64,000 nt of DNA from Agapetus fuscipes (GCA_951799405.1 OX637333.1:16987960-17051959), one strand, 5' to 3'; shown: positions 31,757 through 42,769, numbered from the stretch's first letter. A program made the numbers and translations. The notes: generated by a model not told the origin, from the letters alone.

Positions 31757-32002
31757 TAATCTAATCTAAGTTGCAAAGATATGTTACATTGGAGATTCAC
31801 ATTACATGCATTCTCACAACCAGACACATACAAGTTGGCGCTTGCACATGCCTCATGTGAACCTACAATATAAAAACCAAATCTCAAATGGACATACACC
31901 CTGCAACTCTTGCCGTCCTTCCCTGAGACAGGGGTGACATTGGCAAAGTGAACCATTTTTACAGCATGGGTGGTCAGCCGCATACCAACCTATAAGTCAA
32001 GG
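31757..32002 (-). repeat. R250 repeat, full length
   Basis: On the + strand it runs from AATCTAATCTAAGTTGCAAA to CCTATAAGTCAAGGAA, the usual boundaries. Confidence 0.85.
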
Positions 32003-32754
32003 AATAAGTAAATAAAGAATTCAGATAATTGAAATATGCTGTAGGAAAAGTTAGACTAACACTTTACTCCCCTACAATTTATAAATGTACTACATTCCTC
32101 TGGAAATATGAAAGTCATAACTCATAATACAGTATATTCAGATATATGCTCACAATAGATTTTAAGCGTTCTCCGCATAGATGTTCCAAAGTTGTTTTTT
32201 TCTCGGCGGGCAAACATGACACTTTTACGTAATTTTGCTCCTTAACTACTAAAAAAATATGAGTTTGTCTTCAACCAGCAACCCGGTAGTATAAAACCTT
32301 ATGTCTATGTTAAATGTGTGAAATTAATGAAAATATATTTAAGAAAAATTTTTTTTTTACAAAAATAAATTATATCACACGTAATATTTTTAAAATTGCA
32401 AACAGTGCATGAGTTAATAAACATTATTGGTATACAAAAGCTCTTACGTTCTTTCGTATTTTTATTAATATTTTTTTCCCTACTTTTAGGGGAAAAAATA
32501 TGTAGCTCTACTTATGCGTTCGATGTCGGTTTGACTTCACAGCGACGAAATATTTAAAGTTAAACAATTGTTTTAATAATTAATTTGTGCTAGGATCCCA
32601 TGTGTTTTTAACTTGTGCATGTTTTATAATTGATCAAGTTCACAAACAAAGGTGTTTGAGAACTCCAATCACAATATTTAGCCATTTATAGCAGTATGTA
32701 TTAGCACCTGTCACGTCCGCTCGCTGAGTAAGTCTGCGTGAGACTGACGGGCCG
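32003..32754. other. No gene seen
   Basis: AT-rich, no supported frame or recognised repeat. The last eight bases are the left target duplication of the next element. Confidence 0.5.
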
Positions 32755-33328
32755 CAGTGTTGCCACCTTAGTTTTAGGAATTGGGGCAATTGAAGAAGCT
32801 AAAAAGGGCTAGATCGGGCTAAAACGAGCACAAAAAGAGTTGGTGTAAAAAAAGGCTAAAAAAACACCTGGACTAATGATTTCAATTATGTATTTATTTT
32901 TTAGTATGAATCACAATATTTTTTTTCAAAATTAGATTCAAAAATTAAAAACATTAGTTATTTTACAAACTAAAATTAACAAATTTTCCGTTTAGAATCA
33001 TTTAGTTGCCATAGATAATATCTATGTTAGACATAGATAACATAACATAGATAACATATTATGTTGCCATAATCGAACAAATGGTATCTACCAAAAAAAA
33101 CAATATAAATATTATATATATATTGTTTTTTTTGACAAAATTGACAAATATGACAAAAATCGCGAAAGTTCGATGTTAGCATGGCGCTAATTTCAGATTT
33201 TCGTACAATATTTTCAAGTAAATGAAAAGGGCTAGATAGCCCCTTTCGGGCTAAATCATTAAACAACGAGTTCACCTACAGTAAAAAGTGCTAGATCTAG
33301 CCCCAAAAGGGCTAAGGTGGCAACACTG
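32755..33328. mobile_element. hAT-type MITE
   Basis: 574 bp with inverted ends CAGTGTTGCCACCTTAG and an exact 8-bp duplication ACGGGCCG on both sides (32747-32754; 33329-33336). CAG-type ends plus 8-bp duplications are the hAT signature. Subterminal GGGCTAGAT motifs recur near both ends. No coding sequence is present. Confidence 0.9.
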
Positions 33329-33336
33329 ACGGGCCG

Positions 33337-33600
33337 TTTTTCTCGAGTATGACTTTCTACCATACTACAGGGTACCTAGTGTTTCGAGAAGAGTTACTTC
33401 TCTAGTATATATACCTCAATGGTTCGTTGACAAAATATAGGTTTCTATTTAAGGCTGACCCCCTATGCTATACAAACTTAATTCACTTTTGCCAATCACA
33501 CCACGTATTAGGGAATGGCAGCAGAGGGCCTTTCCTAATGGGCAAGAGAGAGCGGTGGTGGAGGTGGCCTTGCGTCAACCACTTAGGTTTCCAAGCTCCC
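33337..33600. other. Unannotated patch with SINE-like debris
   Basis: Contains diverged R250-like and SINE-A-like text (CACTTTTGCCAATCACACCA; GGCCTTGCGTCAACCACTTA) but no bounded copy. Confidence 0.4.
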
Positions 33601-33800
33601 AATGGGCCTGAATGGAAGGTTGTGAGTTCGAATCCCGGCGGAGCACAAAAAATATTGCATTTATATTTTCAAATTTGCTCTTCGCTGGGTTGAAAAATTC
33701 ATACACCTTTACCAATGACCGGTCACCAAAGGTCTATCCAGCTTTACAGCAACTGGGTCTTGCTTGACAATTGGCGCTTTGTAGCGACGACGACCAAGCT
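33601..33800 (+). repeat. SINE-B, 5' two-thirds
   Basis: A tRNA-like B box (GAGTTCGAATCCCGGCGGAG) is followed by the SINE-B body (GACCGGTCACC, CAACTGGGTCTTGCTTGA, GACGACCAAGCTCG). It stops where SINE-A begins. Confidence 0.75.
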
Positions 33801-33804
33801 CGTA

Positions 33805-34050
33805 AAAAGTTCGATAGCTCAATTGGTAGAATGCTTGCATTCCATGCCGAGAGCAAGGGTTCGATCTCAAGGCTTACTCAGACTTCACAAGAAATGAGAA
33901 CCAGCCCTCGGGAGCTGGAAAACCCCCACTTCAACTGAAGTGGTTGGTGTAAATCTGGTCCCCTTACCTGTAAAAATAAAAAGGCTCGGAATCGCCCCAT
34001 GGGACAACGCAGGCAAGAAGTTACACAATATGTGTAGCTTAGTTGCGTTC
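33805..34050 (+). repeat. SINE-A, near full length
   Basis: A-box-like TAGCTCAATTGGTAGAATG and B-box-like GGGTTCGATCTC head, then the SINE-A body to TTAGTTGCGTT. Confidence 0.8.
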
Positions 34051-34127
34051 TGTGCTCCACCGGGAATTGAACTTACGACCTTCCGATTATAAGTTGGAAG
34101 CGTAACCACTAGACTACGGACCGATCT
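34051..34127 (-). repeat. SINE-B head only
   Basis: On the - strand the tRNA-like head GGTCCGTAGTCTAGTGGTTA through GTAAGTTCAATTCCCGGTGG, abutting the 3' end of SINE-A. Confidence 0.7.
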
Positions 34128-34532
34128 TTAGCACGCATTAGGAAAAAAATCACGAATTCTAAGATTATAATATTATTAATGAATATAATAATAAAAATGG
34201 AATTCAAGTTTTTACCCGAACAAATAAGAAATATTATTACGTAGGTATTATATAACAAGTAGGTAGGTACCTTTTGTAGTATTTTGGCAGTGTCTTCGAG
34301 TTTCTGGGTCTCCATACTATTATTATTTGCAATGCACGTGTTCAACCATTTAATGCGTTAGGGCTGTCAAAAATATATTGTCTTCATGCGTGAAATAAAT
34401 TTAAAAATATTTTTTCGTTACTTTGGCTTAGCTTAAAATCTATAATCTATAAAGCCCTATTGCCATTTAAGTACGGCATATATTTAATGCATAACCTCAC
34501 ATGTTGTACAATAATAGTAAAAAATATAATAT
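34128..34532. other. No gene seen
   Basis: AT-rich with ATA/TAA runs and GTAGGTAGGTACC; no supported frame. Confidence 0.5.
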
Positions 34533-34823
34533 TAGGATGATTTATTCGATGAGCGCTGTTTTTGTGTGAATCACACCCTCCCTCCCTCGAGCCCTCTGCG
34601 AGCTTGGTCGTCGCTGTAGAAAGCTCCAATTCTCATGCAAGACCCAGTTGTTGAAAGGCCGGATCGATTTATTATGACCGACCTTTGACAGAGACAGATT
34701 AATTTTGCAACCCAACGAAGCGCAAATTTTAAAAATGATATATTTTTTGTGCTCCGCCGGAATTCGAACCCACTTTTTTCCAATCTGGATTCAAAGTTGT
34801 GACCACTTGACTGCGGACCGGTG
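34533..34823 (-). repeat. SINE-B, full length
   Basis: From the tRNA-like head at 34823 (CGGTCCGCAGTCAAGTGG) to the 3' tail with GGTGTGATTCACACAAAAAC and AATAAATCATCCTAATA. The tail resembles the end of the CR1 fragment at 25691-25767. Confidence 0.8.
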
Positions 34824-34837
34824 TGCCTTTTTATGTG

Positions 34838-34978
34838 TAGGTTCCTACAAAATAAATCAAATCTCACATGAACATGAACTTAGCAACTCTTAACGCCGTG
34901 TTTTGAAATCGGGGTGGCAATTGCAAAAGTGAACCAAGTTTGTTTCAGTATGGGGGTCAGCCTCATACCAAACAACTA
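34838..34978 (-). repeat. R250 repeat, 5' half
   Basis: Diverged copy retaining AACATGAACTTAGCAACTCT, GTGAACCAAGTTTG and GGGGGTCAGCCTCATACCAA. Confidence 0.65.
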
Positions 34979-35271
34979 GTAAAGATAAATAGATAAAGGC
35001 ATTATTTTCTCTAAACTTACTCATTTGATCTCTCTTTAAATAATATTAATTTATGTTGACAGACTGCATTTGCGTCAACCCTTGTGAGTGATAAAAAATA
35101 TGTGCATGTGTCGCCGCTACACAAACGTGTAGCGGCGAAAAAACACACACTGTAATGTTTTTTTTTGTATATTGATGGGATAGCTCCAAAACTTAATATA
35201 TACATTTTGTATTATTTTCAAAACAAATCAAAGATTTCAAAATAAAATTGACAGTTAATTGTGACAGGTTT
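34979..35271. other. Unique sequence with a strong hairpin
   Basis: No gene seen. At 35111-35138 a perfect 12-bp stem (TCGCCGCTACAC / GTGTAGCGGCGA) encloses the loop AAAC, GC-rich in AT-rich surroundings. Confidence 0.6.
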
Positions 35272-35415
35272 GTAGTTCAGTAGTAACACTTCGAACTCTG
35301 AATGGAAGGTTGTGGGTTCGATTCCCGGTGGAGCAAAAAAAAAACATCTATATTTTCAAATTTGCTCGGCTGGGTTGAAAATTCATAAACCTTGACCAAA
35401 GACCGGTCATCAAAA

Positions 35416-35662
35416 CGTACGCTTAATAATAAAGAGCAATAACTCAAAAAATAAGAATGTTGGGAAATCACGTTTGAAGTTCAGACAGCCAGTACAACTT
35501 GTATGGGATGAAAAAGGCGACCGATTTTTTATCTCGGTCATATTCGTCCAAATTTAACGACTGTCGCATTCTACCTATTCTTCTCGCATTGTTCTTGCGT
35601 TTTATTATAAAATCTCGACTTTCCCAATTTTTGAGTTATTGCTCTGTATTATTAAACGTGCG
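35416..35662. mobile_element. Small MITE with ~30-bp inverted ends
   Basis: The ends pair over TTAATAATA-AGAGCAATAACTCAAAAA (left TAAAGAGC, right TACAGAGC). About 247 bp, no coding sequence. The target duplication is not clear because the flanks are A-rich. Confidence 0.65.
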
Positions 35663-35680
35663 AAAAGGTCTATCCAGCCT

Positions 35681-36210
35681 CACGGCCGTAGCTAGGGGGG
35701 GGGGGGGGGGGGGAAGGCATTGTGGGGCAATGCCCTACCTTGAAATCACAATGCCCTACCTTAAAAATACCAAAAACTAAGACAAATTATTATAATTAAA
35801 TTGTTTGTTCATAGCTTGAGATAAAAAAAATGTAGAAATTAACCAAACTTTACGCAGATCAGTTTAAACAAAATCAGTTGATCTGAACGAAGTTCTTCGC
35901 ATTTTTAATAACATGGGGAATCGTAAAACTCAGATGTTTTAAATATTTTTATTATTATGTTAATGGAGAGATTTCACATTTTTTTTAAATATTTTTTTTA
36001 TTAAATATTTTTGGCTAACCAAATAATTTGTACTTACGTGATTTTTTTTTCAAAATTCTCATTACTTTATTATTTTGTGGGAAAACAAAAAATCACCATG
36101 TACATTACTGACCCGTGCTTCAAGGGCAGATATTATGATATTTTTTTTACTTCCGCCCTACTTGTAACCAATGCTGCCCTACATCAAATTCGACTCTAGC
36201 TACAGCCCTG
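35681..36210. mobile_element. hAT-type MITE with poly-G tract
   Basis: 530 bp, with imperfect inverted ends CACGGCCGTAGCTAG / CTAGCTACAGCCCTG and an exact 8-bp duplication TCCAGCCT (35673-35680; 36211-36218). A run of 19 G lies just inside the left end (35695-35713). The interior has repeated TGCCCTACCTT-like motifs and no frame. Confidence 0.85.
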
Positions 36211-36320
36211 TCCAGCCTTACAGCAACTGGGTCTTTCTTGAGAATTGGCGCTTTCTAGAGCGACGACCAAGCTCGCAGAGGGCTCTTGAGGTGTGATACA
36301 CATAAAAACAGCGCTCACCA

Positions 36321-36802
36321 AATAAATCAGCCTATTTTTTATTTTTTTAAATAACATCGATTTGGAGCTCCCTACGTTTGACAGTATGCCACAGACCGGA
36401 TAGCAGACAGAGTGCAAAATATCTATGTATTGGTAGGGTCTGGTCGTCTTAGTGTGGAATTGTAGAAAAAATATGATTATTTTAGTTAGCACATCTGCCT
36501 TAACACAGTCAAAGTTAAACATTATAAAAAAGTGCTGACCTTATTTAGTTACGACATTTATCAACAGATTACGAATTTTACGTTTTGTTACGAATTCCGT
36601 GTATCTATAACTTGCCGTTAAAGGCTCGTTTACACCCACGATTTTTTTTTTAATAAGTTTCGATAGTGACGTCAAGCAAGATGGCCGCTCCGAAGTGACA
36701 GATGTTGGCAATTTTGATATTATGATGATTGTCAGACATTTCCACCAGGCTCCTGTCACTGGGAACAAATGAACCAGCATTTTAAAATTAAATATGATTT
36801 CA
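36321..36802. other. No gene seen; repeat fragment near 36630-36690
   Basis: The segment GTTTACACCCACG to GATAGTGACGTCA is the reverse complement of the CRE-bearing tandem unit at 39834-40085. Otherwise unique AT-rich sequence. Confidence 0.55.
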
Positions 36803-38039
36803 AGCAGAAACTCATAGAGATATTGCCTTGACAGCTGTTGTCTCTGTCTGACACATATGCTTCAAATTCACGCCCTGATCCCAAATGAGAAAGATATATT
36901 TTGTAAGCTTCTTTTACATGCAAACTTCCAAAAAAATACGCTAGATGGCAAGTAATCGTTAAAATGAGGGTAGGTAGTTTTCTTTTTGAAATTCAAATTT
37001 TGTTCCAATCAAAACATGTGACAGTAGAAATTTGTTCTCTGTGTTTAATGGCGTCTGCTGAAAAAAATGACAAAAATAAACTTTTGTTTTTCAAACAATT
37101 ACACAAAAAATGCGCTTTTTCATTCAGTAATTGGATATTTTTATGAAGTGAAGTGTGAATGTTTACAAGAAATGAGTCTACCGTAAGCGGTAGTGGAAAT
37201 CCAAGTAAGTTGCTGTTTATCTTATATTTATTCATGTGCATGTAATATGTCATTGATTTTGTAAAATGTTTAAGAAATAACGTTTGGTCGACACTTAATT
37301 TTGAAACGCTTGCATTTAACACCATGACTTGGATTCAATTGTCATGGACGGTGTCAGATAGTATTTTCCATTTTGGTATTTTTATCTTATTTAAATCTTA
37401 GTACCAGCAAGTTTATTATTAGCCTTCATAAGAAATGAGAACGTTTTTATGGGAACGAGGAAACTTCCATTGAATTTCACATCAATGAGATTAGCAATAT
37501 TATCAATATCATTAGCAATAACAATATTATCTTAGACCTTCCTTCTTTCTCGCAAATTTTTAAGCCATAAACTAATTATTATTTTTTATTTATGTTTCAG
37601 AAACCGATTCTTCCAATTCCCACAATTTTGATCATACGTACTTCCAGTCAGTCACTGAAAACAAGCAACCCCATAAAAATACCACCACATCGCCTTAAAA
37701 ATCCTGGCCGTGAAAGTGAAACGACGGCAGATAAAAAAGTTGCAAATGGACCATGGTCTGACCTTCAAGAACACAGAAGGAATACATCAGATAAAACAGA
37801 TTATGAAAGTGAATGTGAAAGTGTAAAATTTTATTTAAAAACTGTTTTTTTTACTACGAGTTATAAGGTTAAATAGAAACTGTTGGTAAAACCATAAATA
37901 GGTTAGAAATACAAGTATGTAAATGAATAGTTTGATTATTATAATGAGAAAACATTGAACTTTTTTCTCCAAAAGACGTTGCAAACTGTCCAAAAATAAT
38001 TGTTTCAAGTTTATACCATAATATTTTATTCTTCATCGG

Positions 38040-38366
38040 CATAAAAAAAACTAAACTAAGCTTCACATATAGTGTAACTTCTTGCCGCGTTATCCCCGAA
38101 GGGGTCGCATGTGGGGGAACCAATTATTTTTTACAGGTAAGGGGGTTGGCCTTACGCCAACCTCTTCAGTTGAAGTGGGGGTTTCCCAGCTCCCGAGAGG
38201 GCTGGTACTCATTTCTGGTTAAGGCTGAGTTAACCTTGCTGGTATTTTGATTTAGGGTTTGAAATAAACACCGAAACGGATAATCATTTCTGACACCCTG
38301 CCTCGGTGGGATTCGAACCCCAGCTCACGGCATGGAAAGCACTCTACCAACTAAGCTATCTAAAAT
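38040..38366 (-). repeat. SINE-A, near full length
   Basis: Same insertion as at 1183-1521, with the tRNA-like head slightly shortened (a deletion between the anticodon-like region and the A box). Confidence 0.8.
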
Positions 38367-38399
38367 ATTATTTATTAATGTTATCACGTATCAATAACA

Positions 38400-38636
38400 C
38401 TAATGTATCACCCATACTGTAAAAAATGGTTCACTTTGCCAATGTCACCCCTGTTTCAGGGAAGGTCAGCAAGAGTTGCAGGGCTTATATGTTCACTTGA
38501 GATTGGGTTTTTATATTGTAGGTCCACATGCGGCATGTGTTAGCGCGAAAATGTACATGTCTGCTTGTGGGAATACATTTAATATGAATCTTAAATTATA
38601 CATATCTTTGCAGCTTAGATTAAGATTTAGATTTTA
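38400..38636 (+). repeat. R250 repeat
   Basis: Same insertion as at 1560-1787 in the partner copy. Confidence 0.8.
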
Positions 38637-38821
38637 GAATGTACAAGCTTTATTTTATTGTAAATTTGTATTACAATAAAATATCTATGTAATAAAACGT
38701 TGTTTTTCTTGTGAAATAAGTATGGCTTTTTACTATTTCCATATACCTTGTTTTTCCTACATAATGCACTGAAACAGGGTTCAGTGGCACATCTAGTAGT
38801 ATTATAGTATACTTATCTATG

Positions 38822-39394
38822 ATTTCCACTTCGGAGTTAAAATGTCTGAAAAGTCAAAGACAATAATGCTTCGGACTCGAAAATTTTGGTAGGTATTTAA
38901 AAAATTAAAACTCGAAAACCTTTACTTTCTGTGAATACCATAGAGTAAGGGTGAATAATAAAAATAATTTGGAACATAAAAAATAATTGTTAACCCCTTG
39001 AAAATAAAAACAAAGTAGGTAATAATTAAATTGAGTTTGTTCTTACTTTTGCATTGACAACATTTTTTTTTTCACAGCGGTGTTTTTTTTCATTGCAACG
39101 TTTTAATTATGAAATGATTCCGTGAAACTTTTCACGGAAGAAACATGTTAATCCACTATTTTTTGTAGGTCGTAAATAATTTCAGTCGTAAGGGAAGTTT
39201 TAAATTCAATGTTGGTCTTGGCAAATAAGCGCCAAAAACAATGACGCTATATAAATATAATGTTTACACAATATATAATACCAATGCAATAATATTGCAT
39301 TCTGTTTCATAAAAATATTTTTGAGGTTAAGAACCCGTAATATATTTTCACAACTAACATTGGAATATTCAGCCAGTTTGTACAACACCACGAT
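38822..39394. other. No gene seen
   Basis: Unique AT-rich sequence with poly-A/T runs; no supported frame. Confidence 0.5.
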
Positions 39395-39650
39395 CTAAAT
39401 CTAATCTAAATCTAAGCTGCAAAGATATGTATCATTTGAGATTCATATTAAATGCATTCCCACAAGCACACATGCATAATTTCGCGCTTACACATGCTGC
39501 ATGTGGACCTACAATATAAAAACCCCAATCTCAAATGAACATAAGCCCTGCAACTCTTGCCGACCTTCCCTGAATCAGGGGTGACATTGGCAAAGTGAAC
39601 CATTTTTTACAGTATGGGTGATCAGCCGCATACCAACCTATCAGTCAAGG
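39395..39650 (-). repeat. R250 repeat, full length
   Basis: Standard boundaries (AATCTAATCTAAATCTAAGC to CCTATCAGTCAAGG). Confidence 0.85.
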
Positions 39651-39833
39651 TCAACGATGTCAAAGTCAACGATGAATTTTAAATTATCTGTATGATTCTT
39701 TTTTTTACCGATGCATAGTTAAACTTAACACGTATTAAAATAATTTAATTTTTACATTATTTTAATCCCATTCGATGTTTGAATAAACCGCAACAGCTAA
39801 ATGCCATTAGAAGAAAAAGATTCTGTTTTGTTC

Positions 39834-40085
39834 AAAAAATATTTTGTTCAAATGTGTGTGGAGACGGAAAACCGATAGTTGCCGCTAAAAATCGCTGTCT
39901 GACGTCACTATCGAAACTTATTCAAAAAATTTTCGTGTGTCTAAACTGAGCTTTAATAAAATATTTTGTTCAAATGTGTGCGAAGACGGAGAAACCGATA
40001 GTTGCCGCTAAAAATCGCTGTCTGACGTCACTATCGATACTTATTAAAAAAATATTCGTGGGTGTAAACAATGGTGTAAACTGAG
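39834..40085 (+). repeat. 125-bp tandem duplication carrying CRE palindromes
   Basis: Two adjacent copies (39834-39957; 39958-40085) share AATATTTTGTTCAAATGTGT, AACCGATAGTTGCCGCTAAA and TCTGACGTCACTATCGA. Each contains the full CRE octamer TGACGTCA. A third, inverted copy fragment is at 36630-36690. Confidence 0.75.
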
Positions 40086-40225
40086 CCATGAAAGATAGCC
40101 CCCGGAAACAGTTAAAAAAACAAAGCGGGAAATTCAAAATATCCCTAATTCATTGAAAAATATAATAATTTAACATCCAGTCATTTTTGTGAAACGAAAA
40201 TACTATATAAAATCGTCATTAGCAT
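40086..40225 (-). repeat. Inverted partner of 30405-30550
   Basis: Shares GATAGCCCCCGGAAACAGTT and AAAGCGGGAAATTCAAAATA with the other copy in inverse orientation. Confidence 0.7.
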
Positions 40226-40290
40226 TAATTCATGTCATGGAATAGTTGTCATGTCGACATGTTGTCAAGTTGACATGTCGTGGAAACAAT

Positions 40291-41195
40291 TTAGTGGCTT
40301 TAGTTTCGATAAAACTTATAAAAATTTCATGTTTTCTAGCTAATTAGTCTTACTTTTATTTTAACATACTTAAAAAATGTAAATATTTATACTTTTTGAG
40401 AAAAAAAGTCTAGATTTGCATGAAAACTGATACAAATCACTAGTGTCAAAAGAGGAGGCAGATTTTTTTTTTAAATTTTATATTTTCTAGCTAATGAGAT
40501 TGACTACTACATAAGTAATAACACAAAGTTAAAAGTTGAGACCACTTATACTTTTTGAGAAACAAATATAAACGTCTAAGTTTGTATGAAAACAAAAACA
40601 AATCACTAGTGTCAAAAGAGGGGGCAGCTGATTTGGGTCCTACGGACTCGTTAAATTTTGTTCAAAATTTTATACTTTCTAGCTAATGACATTAACTACT
40701 AATTATACATAGTTAAAAGTTGAGATCATTTATATATATATATTTTTTTTAATATAAAAGTCTAAATTTGTATGAAAACTGATACAAATCACTAGTGTCA
40801 AAAGAGGAGGCAGCTAATTTGAGTCCTATTGAATGTTATTCAAATTTCTTTATTTTCTAGCTTATTAGACTGACTATTTTGTTTATATCTTTGAATGTTG
40901 TGACCCTTGATCTTTTTGATAAAAATGATTGCCAAATTTTGTATCGCTCGTCTTGTTATGGTTTTAGTCAAGTAAGATTTAAAAAGAACTGATAAATATA
41001 TTTTGTTTAAAACGAAAATATTCCATTCTATAGGTTATGTTTAATATAAAATTATCTTAACTTACATTTTGGAGTAAGTCAAGATTGTGAATTGACAAAA
41101 ATATCTATACAAGTTTTGTATTTTTTAACAAACGATATTATTATTCAATATTCCGGTAAAATCATTCCACAAAATGTCAGACTTTATTCATCTTT
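40291..41195 (-). repeat. Short copy of the satellite-bearing element (empty site)
   Basis: Read as reverse complement it gives the left edge (as 2083-2333), uninterrupted flanks of the foldback target (AAAAAGATCAAGGG), about three 185-bp monomers and the right edge (as 22601-22715). It lacks both the foldback element and the gypsy element. Confidence 0.8.
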
Positions 41196-41423
41196 CTATC
41201 GTTCCATTACATAAACATTTACGTGTTTTTTGTTTTTCCCTACACTAATCCATCTTTACCACCGCTGTTTTTGAATTTTTAGATTTCGCGCTTTATTTTA
41301 GCCCCCTAACCATAGACAATGTTTCTGTAAATGAACGTTTTATTTTCCCTACATTTGGGGAATCGTTTTTGTTTACAGCATAGGGGGCTATCTTTTGAGG
41401 CTGTTTTCACAAGAGTAGTAAAA
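41196..41423 (+). promoter_or_regulatory. Presumed TAF10 promoter and 5' UTR
   Basis: About 230 bp between the end of the satellite-bearing copy and the start codon. No TATA box can be placed with confidence. The last 45 bases resemble a motif near 30534-30576. Extent is inferred. Confidence 0.35.
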
Positions 41424-41589
41424 ATGAATTATAATTCCGGCTCTTCTCAAGCGAATAAAACAAATTCTTCCGTTCACAATCAAGAGGAGCACACCTCTGG
41501 CCAGGCGCTCAGTGATTTTCTTTTACAATTGGAGGACTATAGCCCCACAATACCTGATGCTGTTGTCGCCCATTACCTCAACATGACAG
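41424..41589 (+). CDS. TAF10: TAF10, exon 1 (coding)
   Basis: TAF10 is a histone-fold subunit of the general transcription factor TFIID and of the SAGA coactivator in the nucleus. This exon encodes 55 codons plus one base. A low-complexity Ser/Asn/Gln-rich N-terminus is followed by the highly conserved entry to the histone fold, ALSDFLLQLEDYSPTIPDAV, then VAHYLNMT. The ATG at 41424 (AAAAATGA) is chosen because upstream in-frame text is not protein-like. The donor is ACAG|GTAACA, phase 1, joining exactly to exon 2 to give the conserved [11 protein letters not shown] junction (vertebrate NRAGFEASDPR). Confidence 0.95.
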
Positions 41590-41766
41590 GTAACAAAACA
41601 AGAAGTTCTCATATTTTGTTTATTATTTCCCACTGACATATATACCTCAATGTTGTTTCCAAATTCCAATAGTCCAGCAATTGGTCCCCAGGAACAGAGT
41701 GTAATAAGATAATATTATGTATGAGAATAGTGATGAATGTCGAGAAGGTAGATGTTAGAGGTATAT

Positions 41767-42062
41767 TAATTAGGATGATTTATTTGGTGAGCGCTGTTTT
41801 TTTGTATGTATCACACCTCAATAACCCTCTGCGAGCTTGGTCGTCGCTGTAGAAAGCGACAATTCTCAAACAAGACCCAGTTGTTGTAAGGTTGGATGGA
41901 CCTTTCAGTGACCGGTCTTTGGTAAAGGTTTATGAATTTTTCAACTCAGCGAAGAGCACATTCGAAATATAAATGGTATATTTTTGTGCTCCGCCGGGAT
42001 CCGAATCCACAACCTCCCATTTACGAGTCCGAGTGTTGCCACTGGACTACGGACCGGTCCAA
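41767..42062 (-). repeat. SINE-B, full length
   Basis: Best-preserved copy: head GGTCCGTAGTCCAGTGGCAA at 42059, B-box-like GGATTCGGATCC, body with ACCGGTCACTGAAAGG, and tail GGTGTGATACATACAAAAAA ... AAATAAATCATCC. Confidence 0.85.
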
Positions 42063-42169
42063 GATGCCAACGACACGCGGTGTACCTGAGCGGTAACCTA
42101 CTGTCCACGCCCAATGTTGCTTAACTTCGGTGATCTATGGGAACCGGTGCTTACAACATGGTAACGTCG

Positions 42170-42335
42170 TTGACTGGTGTAGAGATGCAGTCAACACCAA
42201 ATTTTGGCAAAAAGATCAGCAAGTTGCAGTTGCAGGGCTCATTTGAGATTGGGTTTTTATGTTGTGAGTCCACATGCGACATGTGCAAGCGTGAACTTTT
42301 ACGTGTTCTACTTGGAATACATCCAATGGGCCTAG
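42170..42335 (+). repeat. R250 repeat, partial
   Basis: Diverged copy: GGCAAAAAGATCAGCAAGTT, TTTGAGATTGGGTTTTTATG, CCACATGCGACATGTGCAAG. Confidence 0.65.
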
Positions 42336-42661
42336 ATATGTTCAGTGAAGCCATTGAAAGCTGGGTACAACACCTTCCTTCAGTGGAACCTCTCTTAATG
42401 AGCACCACATAACAAATAATTCACACAAAGAGCAAAAAAATAAAGTGAAATAAATTGCACAGAATCTGCACTTGACTTTCTTGCAAAAATTAACCCTCTG
42501 TATGAAGTATGTAAAGCTATAATCATCTACCAGCTTATGCAGTTTCAATGAAAATATAATATATCGATAATAAATCAATTTTATTCCACCGCGGTGTGTT
42601 CCTGCATACCCGTGCGAGTATGGAAATAGCCATATAAATTCTTAAGTGAATAAAAAATATT
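42336..42661. other. No gene seen
   Basis: Intron sequence without recognised repeats. Confidence 0.5.
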
Positions 42662-42765
42662 TGTATGATTTATTTGGTGAGCGCCGTTTTGTGTGAATCA
42701 CACCTCAAGAGCCCTCTGCGAGGTTGGTCTTCTCTGGAAAAAGCGCCAATTACACAAGAAAGATC
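42662..42765 (-). repeat. SINE-B 3' third
   Basis: Tail portion (GAGCGCCGTTTTGTGTGAAT in + orientation) ending where LINE-A debris starts. Confidence 0.7.
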
Positions 42766-42769
42766 CTTG

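Larger units (their letters stand above)
35272..36320 (+). repeat. SINE-B, interrupted by two DNA elements
   Basis: Head and first half at 35272-35415, a short middle piece at 35663-35680, and the remainder at 36211-36320 ending AGCGCTCACCAAATAAATCA. The breaks are a MITE (35416-35662) and a hAT element (35681-36210). Removing both restores collinearity with the full copy at 34533-34823. Confidence 0.8.
36803..38821. repeat. Segmental duplication, copy 2 (partner 1-2082)
   Basis: Direct-orientation copy of 1-2082 with scattered substitutions and indels, including the same splice-like sites (donor-like AAGTAAGT near 37203, TTTATGTTTCAG near 37589-37600) and embedded repeats. After that acceptor a 94-codon frame (37592-37876) rich in charged residues stays open here but is broken in copy 1. 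Function unknown. Confidence 0.75.
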
